From Aristolochia californica (lineage: Eukaryota; Streptophyta; Magnoliopsida; Piperales; Aristolochiaceae): a stretch of 64,000 nt of DNA. Below the pieces are notes generated by a model. That model was not told the origin of the DNA. It was given only the letters and a program-made list of their open reading frames with translations, and did no database searches. Shown here one piece after another: positions 31,621 to 44,777 of this stretch. How positions within the stretch are numbered: position 1 is the first letter of the stretch; every line of letters starts with the position of its first letter. The translations under genes and the position numbers were made by a program. The stretch covers positions 51,362,062 through 51,426,061 of the forward strand of contig JARWKL010000001.1 in assembly GCA_029961685.1 (NCBI GenBank), in the 5' to 3' direction.

Positions 31621-33626
31621 ATATGTTTACATTCGGGGCATGAATGCATGGCTGACTCTGGAAAAGAAGACAAAAGAGAGTCAACAAGTAAAATCATTAT
31701 TTGAAGTTATCTGCTGAACTATTCAGCTCTATATATCCAATGCAGACGAGTGGCAGCACCAAAAGAGAAAGTGGAAAGAAAAGTGTATTTATCTTGAGTT
31801 GAAGCTCAGCCAATCCATGGAGATGATGGTGCAACCTGAATCCTCACACATATTATTCATGCACCCAGAGCTGATGGAAAAACATCAAGTCGGTACCAGT
31901 ACCAAGCTTTAGAGGCATATACATCTGCATATCGATAGATGACTAAGACAGCCCACTATATGATGATGTTCACGAGAAATGGCACTAACTCTAATGCTAA
32001 ATAATGCCGCAAACTCTGATAAGTTTTAAGATCTAACCTCATAAACATACCAAAGCTAAGCTCCGTAGATGGATGACAACTACTTCACTGCATATTAACC
32101 TTCATGGTTGAACAATAGTTTGCTATATCCACGATTGCAATACAGACTAAAGCAACCAGTATATCTTATATATGCCGGCATGTCCCCGGAACTAATCGAT
32201 AGAATAAACAATTTCTCTCTGACTTCGGAGTTTTTGATACCTTTCTCTTGCGTCATTTGTGATCTAAGAATCCAGAGCTAATATTAACTAACACCTCATA
32301 CTAATCATACAGAGGGGAAGAGAAAGAAGTTGAGCTAAGGATGTTTGATTCAGTATATTAATGTACAGAAGGTGGAGAAGAAAAAAATAAAGAAGATGAT
32401 AAGCCCGAAGAAAAATGACACAAATTGTTGCCTTCCACCTCTGCAAAGTGGGTTGCGTTCTCTCCTGGCTGGTGACTAACCCAGAAGAAGACAAGGCGAT
32501 AATTTAAACTCACATTCGTATGGCGTTTAACAAGCCCACTGTAAGTTTATTCTTGTTTCGTCTACGAGAAGTCTCGCTTCGTGTGAGTGCACAGAGAACA
32601 GTGAAAGTGATATTTTGACATTGGAGAGCTCTCATTTTCGTCTTAGTGCTCCAGCAGCCAACCCCTCTCTCGAGTAGATTTCTTGAACCGACAAAAGATT
32701 TTTGGTGTGGAAGGCCCCTTTATTTGGTTCCAAACAACTAGCTGTGGTGAGTCATTTCTTTGGAAGTGGATTTTTGAGTCAAATATATGAACAGAATATG
32801 GGATGATACACATTAATTATCGTTTATACGCCCACCACTCCGAGAATACAAATTGACAGGATGAAGATGGTGTGAAAGGAATGGAAGAAGGTCAACCCAG
32901 GGATAAAACCATATAAAACTAGAACTGACTACAGAGTGAAGAAGGAAGGAGATTTATAAATGGCCGATTTTGAGATAGTCAAGAAAAGACTCCGAAAAAG
33001 AATAAGAAAAAGAAATATGGTTAATCTGAATCCAAACTGGGTCTTCTTTGTACTGTATTCTGTTAGCTTGCGTGAACTGCTTTTTCTAAATTCAGCTTCT
33101 TCTAATTCAAATCTTTTGCACTTCAATTTGTACTAATGCCTAACACCGACTAGCTTTTATTGTTTACTCTTTCTTCCCCTAGTGCTCCTGTCAGCTTTTC
33201 TGTTTTTCTTTCAATGGGAATTCGGAAGTGGGCGTCTGCTTCAATATTTTTGCTCCTGGTTCACTCAATCTTCTCAGCCCAGAAATGAGAAAAACAACTA
33301 ACTGAAACGAGAGGAAACGAATGGTCTAATACTCTAATTTCAGCACCAACAATTCATTTTCAATGCCATTTACTAAACCTGAATCGACGGAAGACCTGAG
33401 CAAATGAACACCCTCAATCATATAACCCTCCAATCAATTAATTCGGATTGCATCCCAATTCGAAGTAGAGATAGTGGCGCCTTTGGACATGGGAATTTGG
33501 TGAACATGTACCGTCTGCATCTAATTCCCAGAAACCACCATGGATTTGCAGAAAGCTGGCACCCACCTCACCTTGACTAGTGGAATCGTCAGACTGCCTG
33601 CTCACTAGTCAATAGTAAATAAAAAG
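31621..33626. other. Intergenic sequence, nothing recognised
   Basis: I found no convincing gene, RNA or complete repeat here. Short open frames (for example 32288-32494 minus and 32929-33126 minus) have no family resemblance. Confidence 0.5.
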
Positions 33627-33702
33627 AGAGAATGCAGAGGAAAACGGAGGGAGAAAAGCAGAGGGGAGAGAGCGAGGAGAGAGAGAGAAAAAAGGAGGAG
33701 TC
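33627..33702 (+). repeat. Polypurine GA-rich tract
   Basis: About 75 bases are almost entirely A and G with repeated GAGAGA and GGAGAG. Such tracts can bind GAGA-type factors in plants or adopt triplex structure. Here it lies next to the left end of the third hAT copy. Confidence 0.6.
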
Positions 33703-33753
33703 AACGGAAAGAGAATTCTACATCAACGAAGGAAATTATAGGATGATAGTGGG

Positions 33754-35190
33754 TAGGGTTGGCATCGAAATGACACGAGATAGAGGCCGAACTTGCTTAT
33801 GTTCGAGTTAAACTTGATTTAAATATTTCAAACTCGAGCTCGAACTAAGCCCAACCTCGAGCCTAAAATTGTTATCTAGCTCGAGTCCAATAATTTTAAC
33901 TTAGTTCGAGTTCCAGCTTGAACTTCCAACTATATTTAAAATTTTGCATAAAATACGTATCAAATAAATTGTATATAAAATTATCTATATACTCTGCATA
34001 AAATTATTCATAAAAACTGCATAGTTATACATAAACTTTATTAAAAAAATAATTCATCTGTAAAAAATGAACAGTTTTGCATTTCTTCTCTCTCTGACAA
34101 TTATTGACATTCAAAATTCCCAAGTCCATTATTTAACTAAAAAAACAAAAAAGAGATTATTCATCTAGGCTTAATAAGGTACAAAATGTTCTCACATAAG
34201 AGAAGCATGTGATGTAACAAATCAACAAGCACAAATATATATATATTTTTGTGTAGGAGATCCTGTAAGAATAAGAAATAGTAGTATTTACTTGATTAAA
34301 TTGGTCAGTATATGACGAATCCTTAGCACATCACCAACAACTTAAGACAAAAAGTTGAAGAACAATTAACATCTAGAAAGTTAAATAGTTAACTTATGCC
34401 GGTTATAATTTAGAAGAGAAAAAATTAGATTTGGCATCAAAATATTTTCTGAATTAGTATATATTAGACTATGTTATTATTACTACTTAAACCCCTATAT
34501 GGGTTTCTCTGTTCTCCTCTCCTGCCAAAACAAAGGAGACGACACTAGACTAGGCAGGCCCGACTCAGAGCCTCAAACGAAACAACCTTAGATCAATTGA
34601 AGACGACAACACAGCCACACAACCAAGATCAACTGAAGACAGCAACACAGCCACAAAAAAAAAGTTTGTGCTTTACTGACAGACAACACGAAGGGGCAGA
34701 AGAGATTCTATTTCTTCTTTCTAATCTCGCGAAACTGAAAGATGGCTTCTCAGAAGGCTTGGAAGCACTTCACCGCTTGAAATGGAGGAATCCATGGCTT
34801 GGCGACCTCGGGTACTCTACTTGATCCGGTGTCATCTCCTCTAAATTTATTAGATCTAGCCGATGGAATTCCTTCTAAACCTACCCGATTTTGAAGCCTC
34901 GAGTTTTGAATATATAACTTGGTGACCTTTTCTCTCTTCTCCCTGCTTCACGAGAAGCCAAAATGAAAATATCGAACTCAAAGGTGAAGGGTCAAACGAA
35001 ATCGAAGTTGACTCCTGCTCTCGAGTCTTTACTCCCATGCCACTAATTAAATTAATGAACTGGCTGGCAATCTTTTGGAACCGTCGGTTGAGTTTGACTT
35101 TTTAACTTAAATGAATGTCACCTGGATCTCGAACTGATAAACCGAATCAAATTGAACTAGAACCGAAAACCGGTTGGCCCGCCGTCCGCA
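33754..35190. mobile_element. Degraded non-autonomous hAT transposon, copy 3
   Basis: The left end TAGGGTTGGCATCGAAATGA and the following CTCGAGCTCGAAC-rich subterminal part match copies at 5040 and 55560. A diverged right part with GAACTGATAAACCGAATC-like sequence runs to about 35190. The right terminus is not clear and no 8-bp duplication of the left flank ATAGTGGG was found. The interior includes a short direct duplication of ACAACACAGCCACA-type sequence at about 34603-34655. Confidence 0.6.
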
Positions 35191-36946
35191 ACCAAAACGA
35201 TAGAAGTTGATTTGACAGTAGTGCTCGTCATAATTGCAGAAATACGATTTTATCTCACAAATATGTCGCAAGTCGCAACCCGCATGATCGACGATTCCGC
35301 CTCATTTTCGCGTTCACAGTGGATTCGCCCCCGATACCTCTAAGGGGTGGGAAAATTTCTCACGATAAATAGACGCCGATGTTTTGAAGCCTTTAGGTGG
35401 ATACTGGTGAGAGGGGACGAGAAGTTGGCTGTATTTGCTCGCATAGCATCCCGCAATTTCCAACAGCTTAACGTTCAAGAAAAAGGTGGCAACTGTTCTC
35501 TGTCACTCTTCTCAAGGATCCTCTTTCAATGACGGACATTTAAAGCTCTTTTCCAATTGGATTGGACCTCATTAAATTCCTTTTGCTTTTGCCTCCTCGG
35601 TTGCTGTGATGTTTTTTTAGCAGTCATGGTATTGGGCAGAGATGTGAGAACACAGTGACGAAGCTTTTAGTGGCAACGGTCGTTGAGCGACGGAAATGAT
35701 CTCTGCTATTCATCTTCTATAGCTGGCAGTGTTTTCATGTCCTGATTTTCGTGTTGAAATAACTCCCTGATATCAAACGCCAGAGTTTATCTGTTCTGAG
35801 GTTTTGGGTGGGTGTGGCGAAGTGGAGAAAGTGGCTGCCACAGGTAAGTGTTACTTGAGAGTGGCTTTGTCTGGTTATATTCTTTTCTTGTTTTCAAAAA
35901 AAAAAAAATTGCGATTGGAAAATGTCAGAATCATTTAGTTTCAATTGATAGCATGATATGAGGAACTGTTTTGCCCAGAAAACATTTCGAATGATTGAAA
36001 GTCTTTGTTTTTCGATTACTATTGTTGTCTGCAAGGATTGGGTTTCTCTCAAAATTGTTGCGAGTAGAAATTGTTTCATTTTTTACAGCTTTCTTGGCGT
36101 TTTCTAGAATTTCGGATTCGTGGCACCGGCGAAGGAGGTGCTGTTATTTTATGAGCTTGATTACCTGAATCTTGGATTTTTTGGCTTTCTGAGTTTGTCT
36201 TTGGTAGAACAGGGCACCTACTTCGTGTTCTACGGTTGCCTTGATAGTTTCTACAGTTGGGTGCTGAAATAAAAAAGAATAAGTGAAAACTTTGGTTTTT
36301 GAAATGATCCGATGAGTTATTTGAAGAATATCTAGAGAGCTAGTGATACTTTTTTGGTTACAAGTACTGTGATCGTTGAGGTTTTTGGCGTTTGCAGAAA
36401 TGATTGGAATTGGTCTTTGAATGAATGAGGTCCTTTTTTCTGATTGTGTAATCTTTGTTTGGAATATTTTATGCTTGGGAGAAGTTCCTGCGTGGTTATT
36501 AGATGAATACAAGTCTGCTGAGATTACAACCTGTCTTTTTGCTCTAGCTGATTTGGAGGTTGATGTGCTTATATTTTTCAGCGCGTCAACACTTTTCTGT
36601 ATAGAACTACTCATATACTTATGTTTCAGTTTATTTGAATTGGGTTTCAGATTGACAGCATGTCATATCAATTTTCTGGACTCGTGATGGAATCTGTTAA
36701 AATTCATGGGTTTTTCTCTAGGCATGGTGATGTCAAAGGAACTTCTACAGCCGTGTTCCTTTTTATACTCCTTTCCTTTGAGAATTTGAGTTCATCAGAC
36801 TTTTTTACAGTGTTTATTAATTGGATAGAATTTGATATACTTTTGCATCTTGCATGTTTTTTCATATTTCTTCATTTGGTTCCTTCTTAGGATGCAGTCT
36901 TATGAACTTTCCGTTTTCAGAATCTGTGATTGAAGAGCATTCTAGA
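35191..36946 (+). promoter_or_regulatory. Probable promoter, 5' UTR exon and 5' UTR intron of the RING-CH gene
   Basis: A donor-like CACAG|GTAAGTG at 35844/35845 and an acceptor-like TTTTCAG ending at 36920 suggest a noncoding first exon ending at 35844. A roughly 1.08-kb 5' UTR intron would follow, then the exon holding the start codon at 36947. No TATA box or start site could be fixed. Confidence 0.45.
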
Positions 36947-39900
36947 ATGGCAGGTATGGGAACTGAGAAGCTGCTGGTGGAGAATGCAGATGGCACCCGC
37001 CAAAGGTCTCCCCTCCATCCAAATCTGGAGGTATTTCTGATTATTTTGTTTTTGATGAGTCTCTGAATTGTAGTATTTGATTCGAGGACTTCTGATCTTG
37101 TTTGAAATATGTGTACATCTTATTATCATGTGCATATACCTGTCATGCTGACAGAAAATTAATGCCTCCTACCACTGGGAGCTGAACTACACTTCTAGGA
37201 AAGGAACTTGTTTAAGAGTCTCAGATCATGATTAAAAAGTTAAAGAACTATATCAAATTTCCCTATGGACAAGTGAATATGGAATCCCCATTCTACTGTT
37301 CATGATAAGTTAACATCATTCAGATATTAAGGAGTCTTTATGTCTTATCCACAATAACAGCGTATCAATCAGAAACTCTGTAGATCACCTTATAGCTGTT
37401 TGAATTACATGTTCTTCTTCTAGGAAAATACTTGTAGTTCAAATGTCAATGTTAACAGAGAATGAGCTCACACCAATGACACTCACTATACCGTTACCGT
37501 TGTTTCTCGTATTGATTTTCCCCTAGTTTGGGTCCTAATGAAAAGAATACAAAACTGGAAATGTTTGTTAATTGATGAAAGAACACTACTGATATCTCAG
37601 TGTTGAAAAATGGTTTTGCATTTTGAATTCTTTGCCTGTAACCTATCCCTTCTTTGATTTCTGACCGTTCATTATTTATGGGGAACGATTCAGTAGTGCC
37701 TTGTTCCACTACTGGGTGAACAGCACAACATGTCTACCTTAGAGTTTTTTGGAGCAGTTTAGAGAACGAATGCTGTAAAGGTTGGGTCATATCCAAATGT
37801 TGTTGAGCTGTACATGCCCAACAAGTGCCACAAATTTATTGTTGAAAGATACACATGAAGTAGCTTGGGTCCTCCATCTAATACATTTTTGGGGCATTAC
37901 TCGAGAGTGTTGGTCCATATATGTGGGGTAGGCACCATCTTATGTGGAAGCATACTTATATTTGTTCATTCCTGGTTTTAGATTGGCAATTTTATCTTAT
38001 CAGGTTCAAACCTTCTGATTGGATACTTCGGGGTACTTTTTCTTCATCATTTTCACAGGGTGACAATGATACTGAAATCACTGAAGAAATGACCCCAACA
38101 CATCAGGCTAGGCGCCCTAAACTCTTATTGGAGATCCCATCAAGACTTTTGGTGGATTCTCCTCCAAATTTTGTGAGAATAAACATGCCACCTACTCCCA
38201 GTCCCAGATCAACTAAAATAAAATTTCCCCCAATGCCTAGTCCTACTTCTGCACGCATATGTTCATCTCCTGGCCCCTCCTCATCTAGAAGCAAGCCATC
38301 TTTAAAAAATCTCTTACCACGAATAAGCTTTAAGTTGCGGAGCCCACCTTCAGATGTTGAAAAAGCCACTGTTATTGGTGGGGAGGCTTCTTCAAGGGGA
38401 TTGCATGAGCGACCTCCAATCCCAAGGTCATTCTCTCTGACAAAGATATTTAGCCCAACAGCAAAAAGAACATCTTCACTTCCAGGGACTCCTATTGCAC
38501 ATTTGAACCTGGAATCTGTGCATGGAAGTAGTTCAGTTGAGCAGCATACTTCACCAGTAAGTATTGGAGCTTTTTGTTGTTCTTGATCACCTATGTTTTA
38601 TGTACTTTTTTCATACTGCTTCTTTGTTTGACAGAAAAAAGGGGCCATGCGAAAAATTTCACGTTCACTTTCAGTACCTGTGAACAACAAAACCAAAACA
38701 ATCAGGCGAATGGATTCTCTGGGTGCTGTGTTTCGTGTAATTCCTTCCACTCCACGTGTGACAGAAGGGAGTACAGCCTTGTCAAATACCACGGAAACAG
38801 CAGATCATGGTATATAACTCTTCTCTCATTTATAACGTTTCAACCTGGTTGTTTTTGTTATGTAAATGAATTTCAGCTACAATTTCTAAGCTTCCAATCT
38901 GCTTCTTCTGTAAAATTTCCAATTACTGTCCTGTACATTGTCTAGTAATTCTGGTCCAGTGAACAATGATGGTGGTGAGGATATTCCTGAAGAACAAGCT
39001 GTCTGTAGAATTTGTTTAATTGAACTGAGTGAAGGCGGTGACACACTTAAAATGGAATGTAGCTGCAAGGGTGAACTTGCACTTGCCCATCAAGAGTGTG
39101 CTGTAAAATGGTTCAGCATCAAAGGTAACAAGAACTGTGATGTTTGTAAGGAGGAGGTCAGAAATCTACCCGTGACTCTATTACGGGTGCAAAGTGTTCC
39201 AACTGGTAATGCTCGTATTGGCAATAGAAATCCATCTACAACCGAGTCTCAGTACAGGCAAGTCAAAATTATTACTTTTAACTTTACAATATTTTTTTAT
39301 TAGCTAAATGATAATTTAACTTTAGAAGTATTTACTTTACTGGCTTGCATGGTTCAACTGATATACTGGTTTTCGACTATGAACCTATCAGGGTTTGGCA
39401 GGATGTGCCTGTTCTCGTCATCGTTGGGATGCTTGCCTATTTTTGTTTTCTGGAACAGTTGCTTGTACGATTTCACTTTCTCTTCAACTTAGCAGCTACA
39501 ATATTGTTTAGCTTATAGTTGATCTAAACTTTCAATAATACTAGGTTGCAGATTTGGGTTCTGGTGCTATTGCTATTGCTCTGCCATTTTCCTGTGTGAT
39601 GGGTCTCCTTGCATCCATGACCTCATCTACAATGGGTAAGTCTTGTAATGAGATTGGATTACTTTCAATGCTCTTCTGGACGTTGGTTCATGTTCATCAC
39701 AGTAGAGGCTCATTCAGGGACCATATTGAGTGGAAGCAGCACAGTGGAATCCAGTCATATGTATTCCACAATGCATGGGTGCATTCAAGAGCTACCAGAA
39801 ACTTGTGACTCAGGGAGCAAGATCTACCACTTGTTTGCTGTCCGATCATGGCCTCTGTTTCTTGGTTTGAATTTGGTGATTGCTTCCACTCAGTCAACCT

Positions 39901-40512
39901 GTGGTTTGGCCTGAACTCAGTTGGATCAGTCTTCCGTCTAGAATGCAGGCACACCTGACACATATTACCTTCTAAGGCTACTTGAATGAGTCCATCAATC
40001 TGGAGGACTCTATTGTAGCCATTGGTTCTACTTGTTGTTTTGATGCTAATCTCCATTTTGTGTATTTAGTGAGGAAGCGCTACGTCTGGATTTATGCATC
40101 AGTTCAATTTGCACTGGTGGTTCTCTTTGCCCATTTGTTCTACTCTCTGGTTTGTTGGCCCTTCACGTCCTATCAGCATTGACAAGCAAACATGACTCTT
40201 TCTCATTTCTAACATTTGCTAATGATGTTCATGCTTTGTTGGTCTTAACAGTTTCAGGTGAAAGCCGTTCTCTCCGTTCTTCTTGCTACATTTGCCGGAT
40301 TTGGAGTAGCAATGAGTGGGAACTGTCTAATAATTGAGTTATTGAGATGGAGGAGGAGGCTGCATGCCTGGTTACAAAATAGGCATCGCCGGCAAGAAAA
40401 CTCACAACTAACCCAATCATCAGAAAGTTTGCCTCCCACCCAAATGGGTCAGGGTCCAACAGAAACTGAAGAGCCTATTGCAGAAAATTCTACTACTTCA
40501 AGGGTTACATGA
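36947..40512 (+). CDS. Membrane RING-CH (MARCH-type) E3 ubiquitin ligase
   Basis: Eight exons join in frame for 517 codons: 36947-37030, 38059-38556, 38635-38809, 38960-39257, 39392-39464, 39545-39635, 40070-40149, 40258-40512. The first 225 or so residues are Pro/Ser/Arg-rich and probably disordered. Next comes a C4HC3 RING-CH finger with pairs CRIC, CSC, HQEC and CDVC, the fold that recruits E2 enzymes. Four hydrophobic segments follow, one per exon 5 to 8, so the protein should sit in a membrane with the RING in the cytosol. The C-terminus is hydrophilic and Gln/Thr-rich. Intron 4 starts GC, not GT. The exon 4 start is the only acceptor found that keeps frame; the nearer TCTAG at 38945 would not. 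A further intron (40527-40630) probably interrupts the 3' UTR. Substrates are unknown. Confidence 0.88.
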
Positions 40513-40840
40513 GATGAATCATTTAGGTAAGTCAGTGTTGTTTATGTAATCTCTTCATTGGATTACTATACGTGTGGCTTGTTTCCCGGTGTGGATTATT
40601 CATTGGATCTAATATTATGCAATGTTGCAGCCTCCTTGAAGCTTCCCCGACTTGGGTAGTTGGGTGCCTTCTGGATCAATTGAAGTTGATTTTGGGAACT
40701 GATGGCGCAATAAACGTACTGGTGTGTGTTTCTCAGTTTCATCTTGCAGTCTTATGTCCAAAGTACAGCCGATGCTCTGATATGGATGCTCCCGTCCAAA
40801 TATCTTGTATTAGCGGAAAACCACTGCTCTAAAGAGAAAA
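40513..40840 (+). other. 3' UTR of the RING-CH gene with probable intron
   Basis: A GTAAGT donor at 40527 and a TTGCAG acceptor ending at 40630 flank a plausible 104-bp intron 14 bp after the stop codon. An intron that close downstream should not trigger nonsense-mediated decay. Confidence 0.5.
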
Positions 40841-41999
40841 AGAGGTGGGGGGTGAGGGGGAGGAAACCTTGCTCTTTTTTCGTGAAATTATGAAACGTAC
40901 CAAGTACTTGAAAATTCTACATTTATCAACAAGAAAGTAGAGCATCGTATTGAGCTAATTGAGAAGTCGCCAGGATTTTCTGCCACTCGTTACAGAATTT
41001 TTGTGTTGCACTAGAAAAGGAAAAAGAGCAGTGATATATGGTAGTCAACTAGAACAGAAAATTTACATAATTTATTTATATAATAAATAGTAATAAACTA
41101 TTTATATAATAAATAATTAAAATAATTATTAATTATAATACTCTATGTCCAAAATTGTATAATTTACATAATTATTTCAGAAATTCACCTAAAAGTTAAA
41201 ATGATAATTTATATGTTAGTAAATTTAAAATAATAACTTTATTTTTAGTATGATAAATAATAATAATAATAATAATAATAATTAATTCCACTATTTCCTC
41301 CTATGTCCATACTCCCATGTCTCAAGAACTTGAGTAGGCTTTATGCCAATTCTTAGGTAGGTCTAGTTAATACTATATTATTTATTTCATAATATAAATA
41401 AGAAATAAGAATTCTAGTTGTGTAACTTCAAATCTTATACATAACAACTGATTTTCAATTAAATGATTGAAGTAAAACAATTATAAAAACACTAACATGC
41501 AAAATGTTCATCATAATACTGTATTTTCTGGTATATTATAAGTATTAAAATCATGTCAGTCTTCATTATTTTGATGATAACAAAATGGGTAGCTTAAAAT
41601 TGTGTTACTAATGGTGTTATTAGTATATTTTAGATACATGCCTTCCAACACACATTATATGAGGTCTACTACAAAAGCTCAAGACAAAAAAATGATCAAT
41701 CATGTTGTCAAGTCAAGACCCCAAGTAAAAACTTATTAAAGATTGTTATTGTGAAAAAAAACTTTCACAAAGAAGAAATTTGAATACTAGAGTGCAAACA
41801 TACTAGAAAATCTCAAGAACTGTAACCAAGTAAGAGAATAGTCAGTGAAACTCAAATTTTTAAGTACAATTATGCATTGAAGCATTAAGACATAAATTTT
41901 TTTCTAAAACAATATTTTTTCAATGTCATATAAAATGTTGAAGAACAGGTATGGAAGAGTCTTACATGACACTCACAACAAAAAGTCTTACAAGGCCAA
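40841..41999. other. AT-rich intergenic sequence
   Basis: This sequence is very AT-rich with no recognisable gene. It includes a TAA/ATA microsatellite at 41257-41282. Confidence 0.5.
41257..41282 (+). repeat. (TAA)n microsatellite
   Basis: About eight uninterrupted TAA units are embedded in AT-rich DNA. Confidence 0.9.
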
Positions 42000-42240
42000 A
42001 ATTATTATGGAATGAGCTCTCATTGTAAAGGTGTTTTAGTTATGTTAGTCTTCTATATGTGTTAAGTTGTTCAATTGTTCTAAGACTTATCTTTTAATGT
42101 TTAACTTTGGGTGTAAGTGTGATAAGGGTAGTTTAATTGTAATTGGATTCTACTTGTTTCCTTTATTATAAATAGAGGTTCATGTATTCAAATTACAACA
42201 AGTTTGTGAAGTTTTTCTCTTTGTCGGAAATTCAAAAAGC
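42000..42240 (+). repeat. Truncated LTR of the 26986/44778 element family
   Basis: This matches the 3' half of the 441-bp LTR, including AATTGTAATTGGA, CTACTT-CCTTTATTATAAATAGAGGTTCATGTA (with TATA-like box) and the ATTCAA-type end. The 5' half is missing and no internal region follows, so it is a broken solo LTR. Confidence 0.75.
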
Positions 42241-42274
42241 ATAAATCATGCTTTGAACTTAATAGAATACACCA

Positions 42275-42530
42275 AAAAGTAGCATGATCGATCAACTTTT
42301 ATAAGGCAAGATCGATCATACCAATGTGCAGACATATAGGTTTATCAAGCATGATCTATCAAAGCCATTGGGCATGATCAATTAGATAGAATATTGTAGG
42401 CAAAAGTTATATATCATGATTGATCAACCTATCCAAGTTTGATTGATCATGTTAGGCCATTATATAAAGTTTGATCGATCATAAGGCTAAAAATATAGTT
42501 GTTAGGGCTCAATTGATTGATCAACCCTTT
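42275..42530. repeat. Cluster of near-palindromic TGATCNATCA sites
   Basis: Eight variants of TGATCGATCA/TGATTGATCA occur in about 250 bp, near 42283, 42310, 42351, 42374, 42417, 42440, 42470 and 42515, spaced roughly 20-45 bp. The intervening sequence differs, so this is not a simple tandem repeat. Function is unknown. Confidence 0.7.
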
Positions 42531-44777
42531 ATACAATTTTTTTTCTAAAGCATCAAATGACGACTATTTTAGCTAGAAAACTCATACATAGGCTCCCAAA
42601 CTTGTTGTAGAGATTTTACTGTTTATTGGCAAATTAAAGCTCGCAACAACTATTATTGCACACATTCTTCCAATTTTGCCCTTTTCAAGAGAAATTCTTC
42701 AAAATCTACCAGAATCTTCAAATTTCTCTGTTTAATCTTGAGATTCCTAATTCATTCAAGGTTCCTTTCCTTCCACATACTTAAAGATTGGAAGATTGGA
42801 TCTTACTGGGAGAAAAGTTATCTCTCCAAAAGAAAAGCATAAATTTTATTTTTCTCTTTTGCATTTTCACTTTTATATAGAAGAGGTTTTCTAGTACCTT
42901 TAAAGCTAAGAGAATGGATAGTTTAGAACCTTGAATCTAGAAAGGGAGTGTCCACTAGAGCTAGAATCTAGTTGTATTAATTTTTTTTGGGAGAGATTGG
43001 GTATTACATTTGGCTTAAAGAGAACCGAAATCTATTTGTATTTTTAGCTAATAGAATGTATGAATGAAATTATTCCCGATCAAGGGTTTTTGGGCAACAA
43101 TTACCACTAAAGGAATATCAATAACACAAAATCTTTATTTTTTGTGGTTGTCTGCATGTGCATTCTATTACATATTACTTTTAACTACATCATAAACGCT
43201 CCTCTTCCTCCTTCCCCCCTTGTGATGCTACCTAGGCCAACAATAGTAATTTAGTAATAGGACCAATGTCGAACTTGCAACTTGCATTTGAAAATTAATG
43301 AAGAGAAGAAAAAGGTATAATTCATAGAGGAACCTCGGGTTAATGTTATCCTTCTAAGTCCAAACTGAAGTCAAAACCCTAAATCCGATCAATTTAGACA
43401 AAAAAGGTTTGTACCCAATTACAAGTCGGCCAACAAATGGATTGGGGAGTGGGGAACTAGAAGCTCATATGTTAGACTATAGGGTTTGGAGACCATCTAT
43501 AACGTCATGACTCATGTGGATAGAGCATAGTTGATAAAAGCACCAATAATAGATTTTCTCATATATATCTACTTGCATGAAACCAATGCAATGCACGAGG
43601 AGAGAAAATAAATAAAAATTAAAAATAATGAAGTAACATTTCAAAGATGTTACAAAACTTAATCCAGTCATTGATGTGATTAGGTGATCTGGTTTGATCC
43701 AATTCAGGGGGTTGAGTGGCCCACCCCTCTTAGTTATAAGTCACTCAGTCCATACAATTTGTAAAATGAAAATAATAAAAAAATTCCATATATAGGACAA
43801 CAAATTTTTATTCTAAAACATGAAAAACAAAGTGAAAAAGGTTAAAAAGGAGGAAAAAAAAGATAAAAGAGATGGAAGAGGTGCATCAAGACTAGCAATA
43901 GATCCTATTTAGAAGTCAGAGACTTGACCTACTTATAAATTTGCCTTTTCTAGGCTACTCTTGGCGCCCAATTTGATCTTACCTTAAGCCCCTTGAATCC
44001 AAATATGATCCTCACTAAAGTCAACTAAAAGAATTAGATAGAAAAAATATCAATATCATTAAAACAATAATAGTAAGATAGCCATAATCTCTCTATGCCA
44101 AAATAACATGCAAAAAATTGCAACAACCTCAATTACAATTGGTAAACATACAAAGGAAATGTAAAATCTCACATTTCTCAAAATCATCTCCAAACTCACA
44201 ATCGCTGCTTAAACTGGAATCTAAAACAAATATTAAATTGAAAGAAATGTATTATTAGGTTTGATAAGGAAAAACCTACACGGAAGGGGTGCATGTTGTT
44301 GCTATTGTTTACTCAATCTTTAATGCTATGTATGTATTTGCACTCTCCAATATTTCTATATGCAATACAAATTTAACCATCCAAGTACATGTACAAATAA
44401 ATTTAGTAATATAGAAACAAATACATAATGATTACACAAGATTTATAATGGTTCACAATCCTTACTTGGATTGCTAGTCCACTCAATATGTTTTTGCATC
44501 TTGCAATTCAATTATCCTAGGGTTGTCAAGTGGCAGTTATATCAAATTGACTTTAAGGTTGACAATAATGTTGCCCATATAGGGACTTATGCAACTCAAT
44601 TCACAAAAGAAGCCAACGCATAGTGAACAACCTCACTTAGATTTATAGTAGCAAAATAAGCACATAGCCTAAACCCATAAAGGAAATTTTTCAGATATTT
44701 AACTGGGTTTCATAAGCTTAGACCTATATAAGGATTTGCAACAACTCACTAGATACACCATCCTAGGCCTACACTAG
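42531..44777. other. Intergenic sequence, possibly old retrotransposon debris
   Basis: No gene was recognised. Phrases such as ATAATGGTTCACAATCCTTA near 44450 resemble parts of plant LTR sequences, but no paired LTR or protein domain could be established. Confidence 0.35.

Noticed and set aside
32288..33126. Small frames suggesting a short gene
   Set aside because: No start context, splice pattern or family similarity supports one.
33746..35225. 8-bp target duplication for hAT copy 3 using ATAG-type flanks
   Set aside because: ATAGTGGG on the left and ATAGAAGT on the right share only part of their bases, and the right terminus is too decayed to place.
36144..36614. 156-codon minus-strand frame in the RING-CH 5' region
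   Set aside because: It has no domain resemblance and lies in a probable 5' UTR intron. Chance open frame.
38946..38959. TCTAG at 38945 as the exon 4 acceptor of the RING-CH gene
   Set aside because: Joined to the donor after 38809 it gives a stop within a few codons. The acceptor ending at 38959 keeps the frame.
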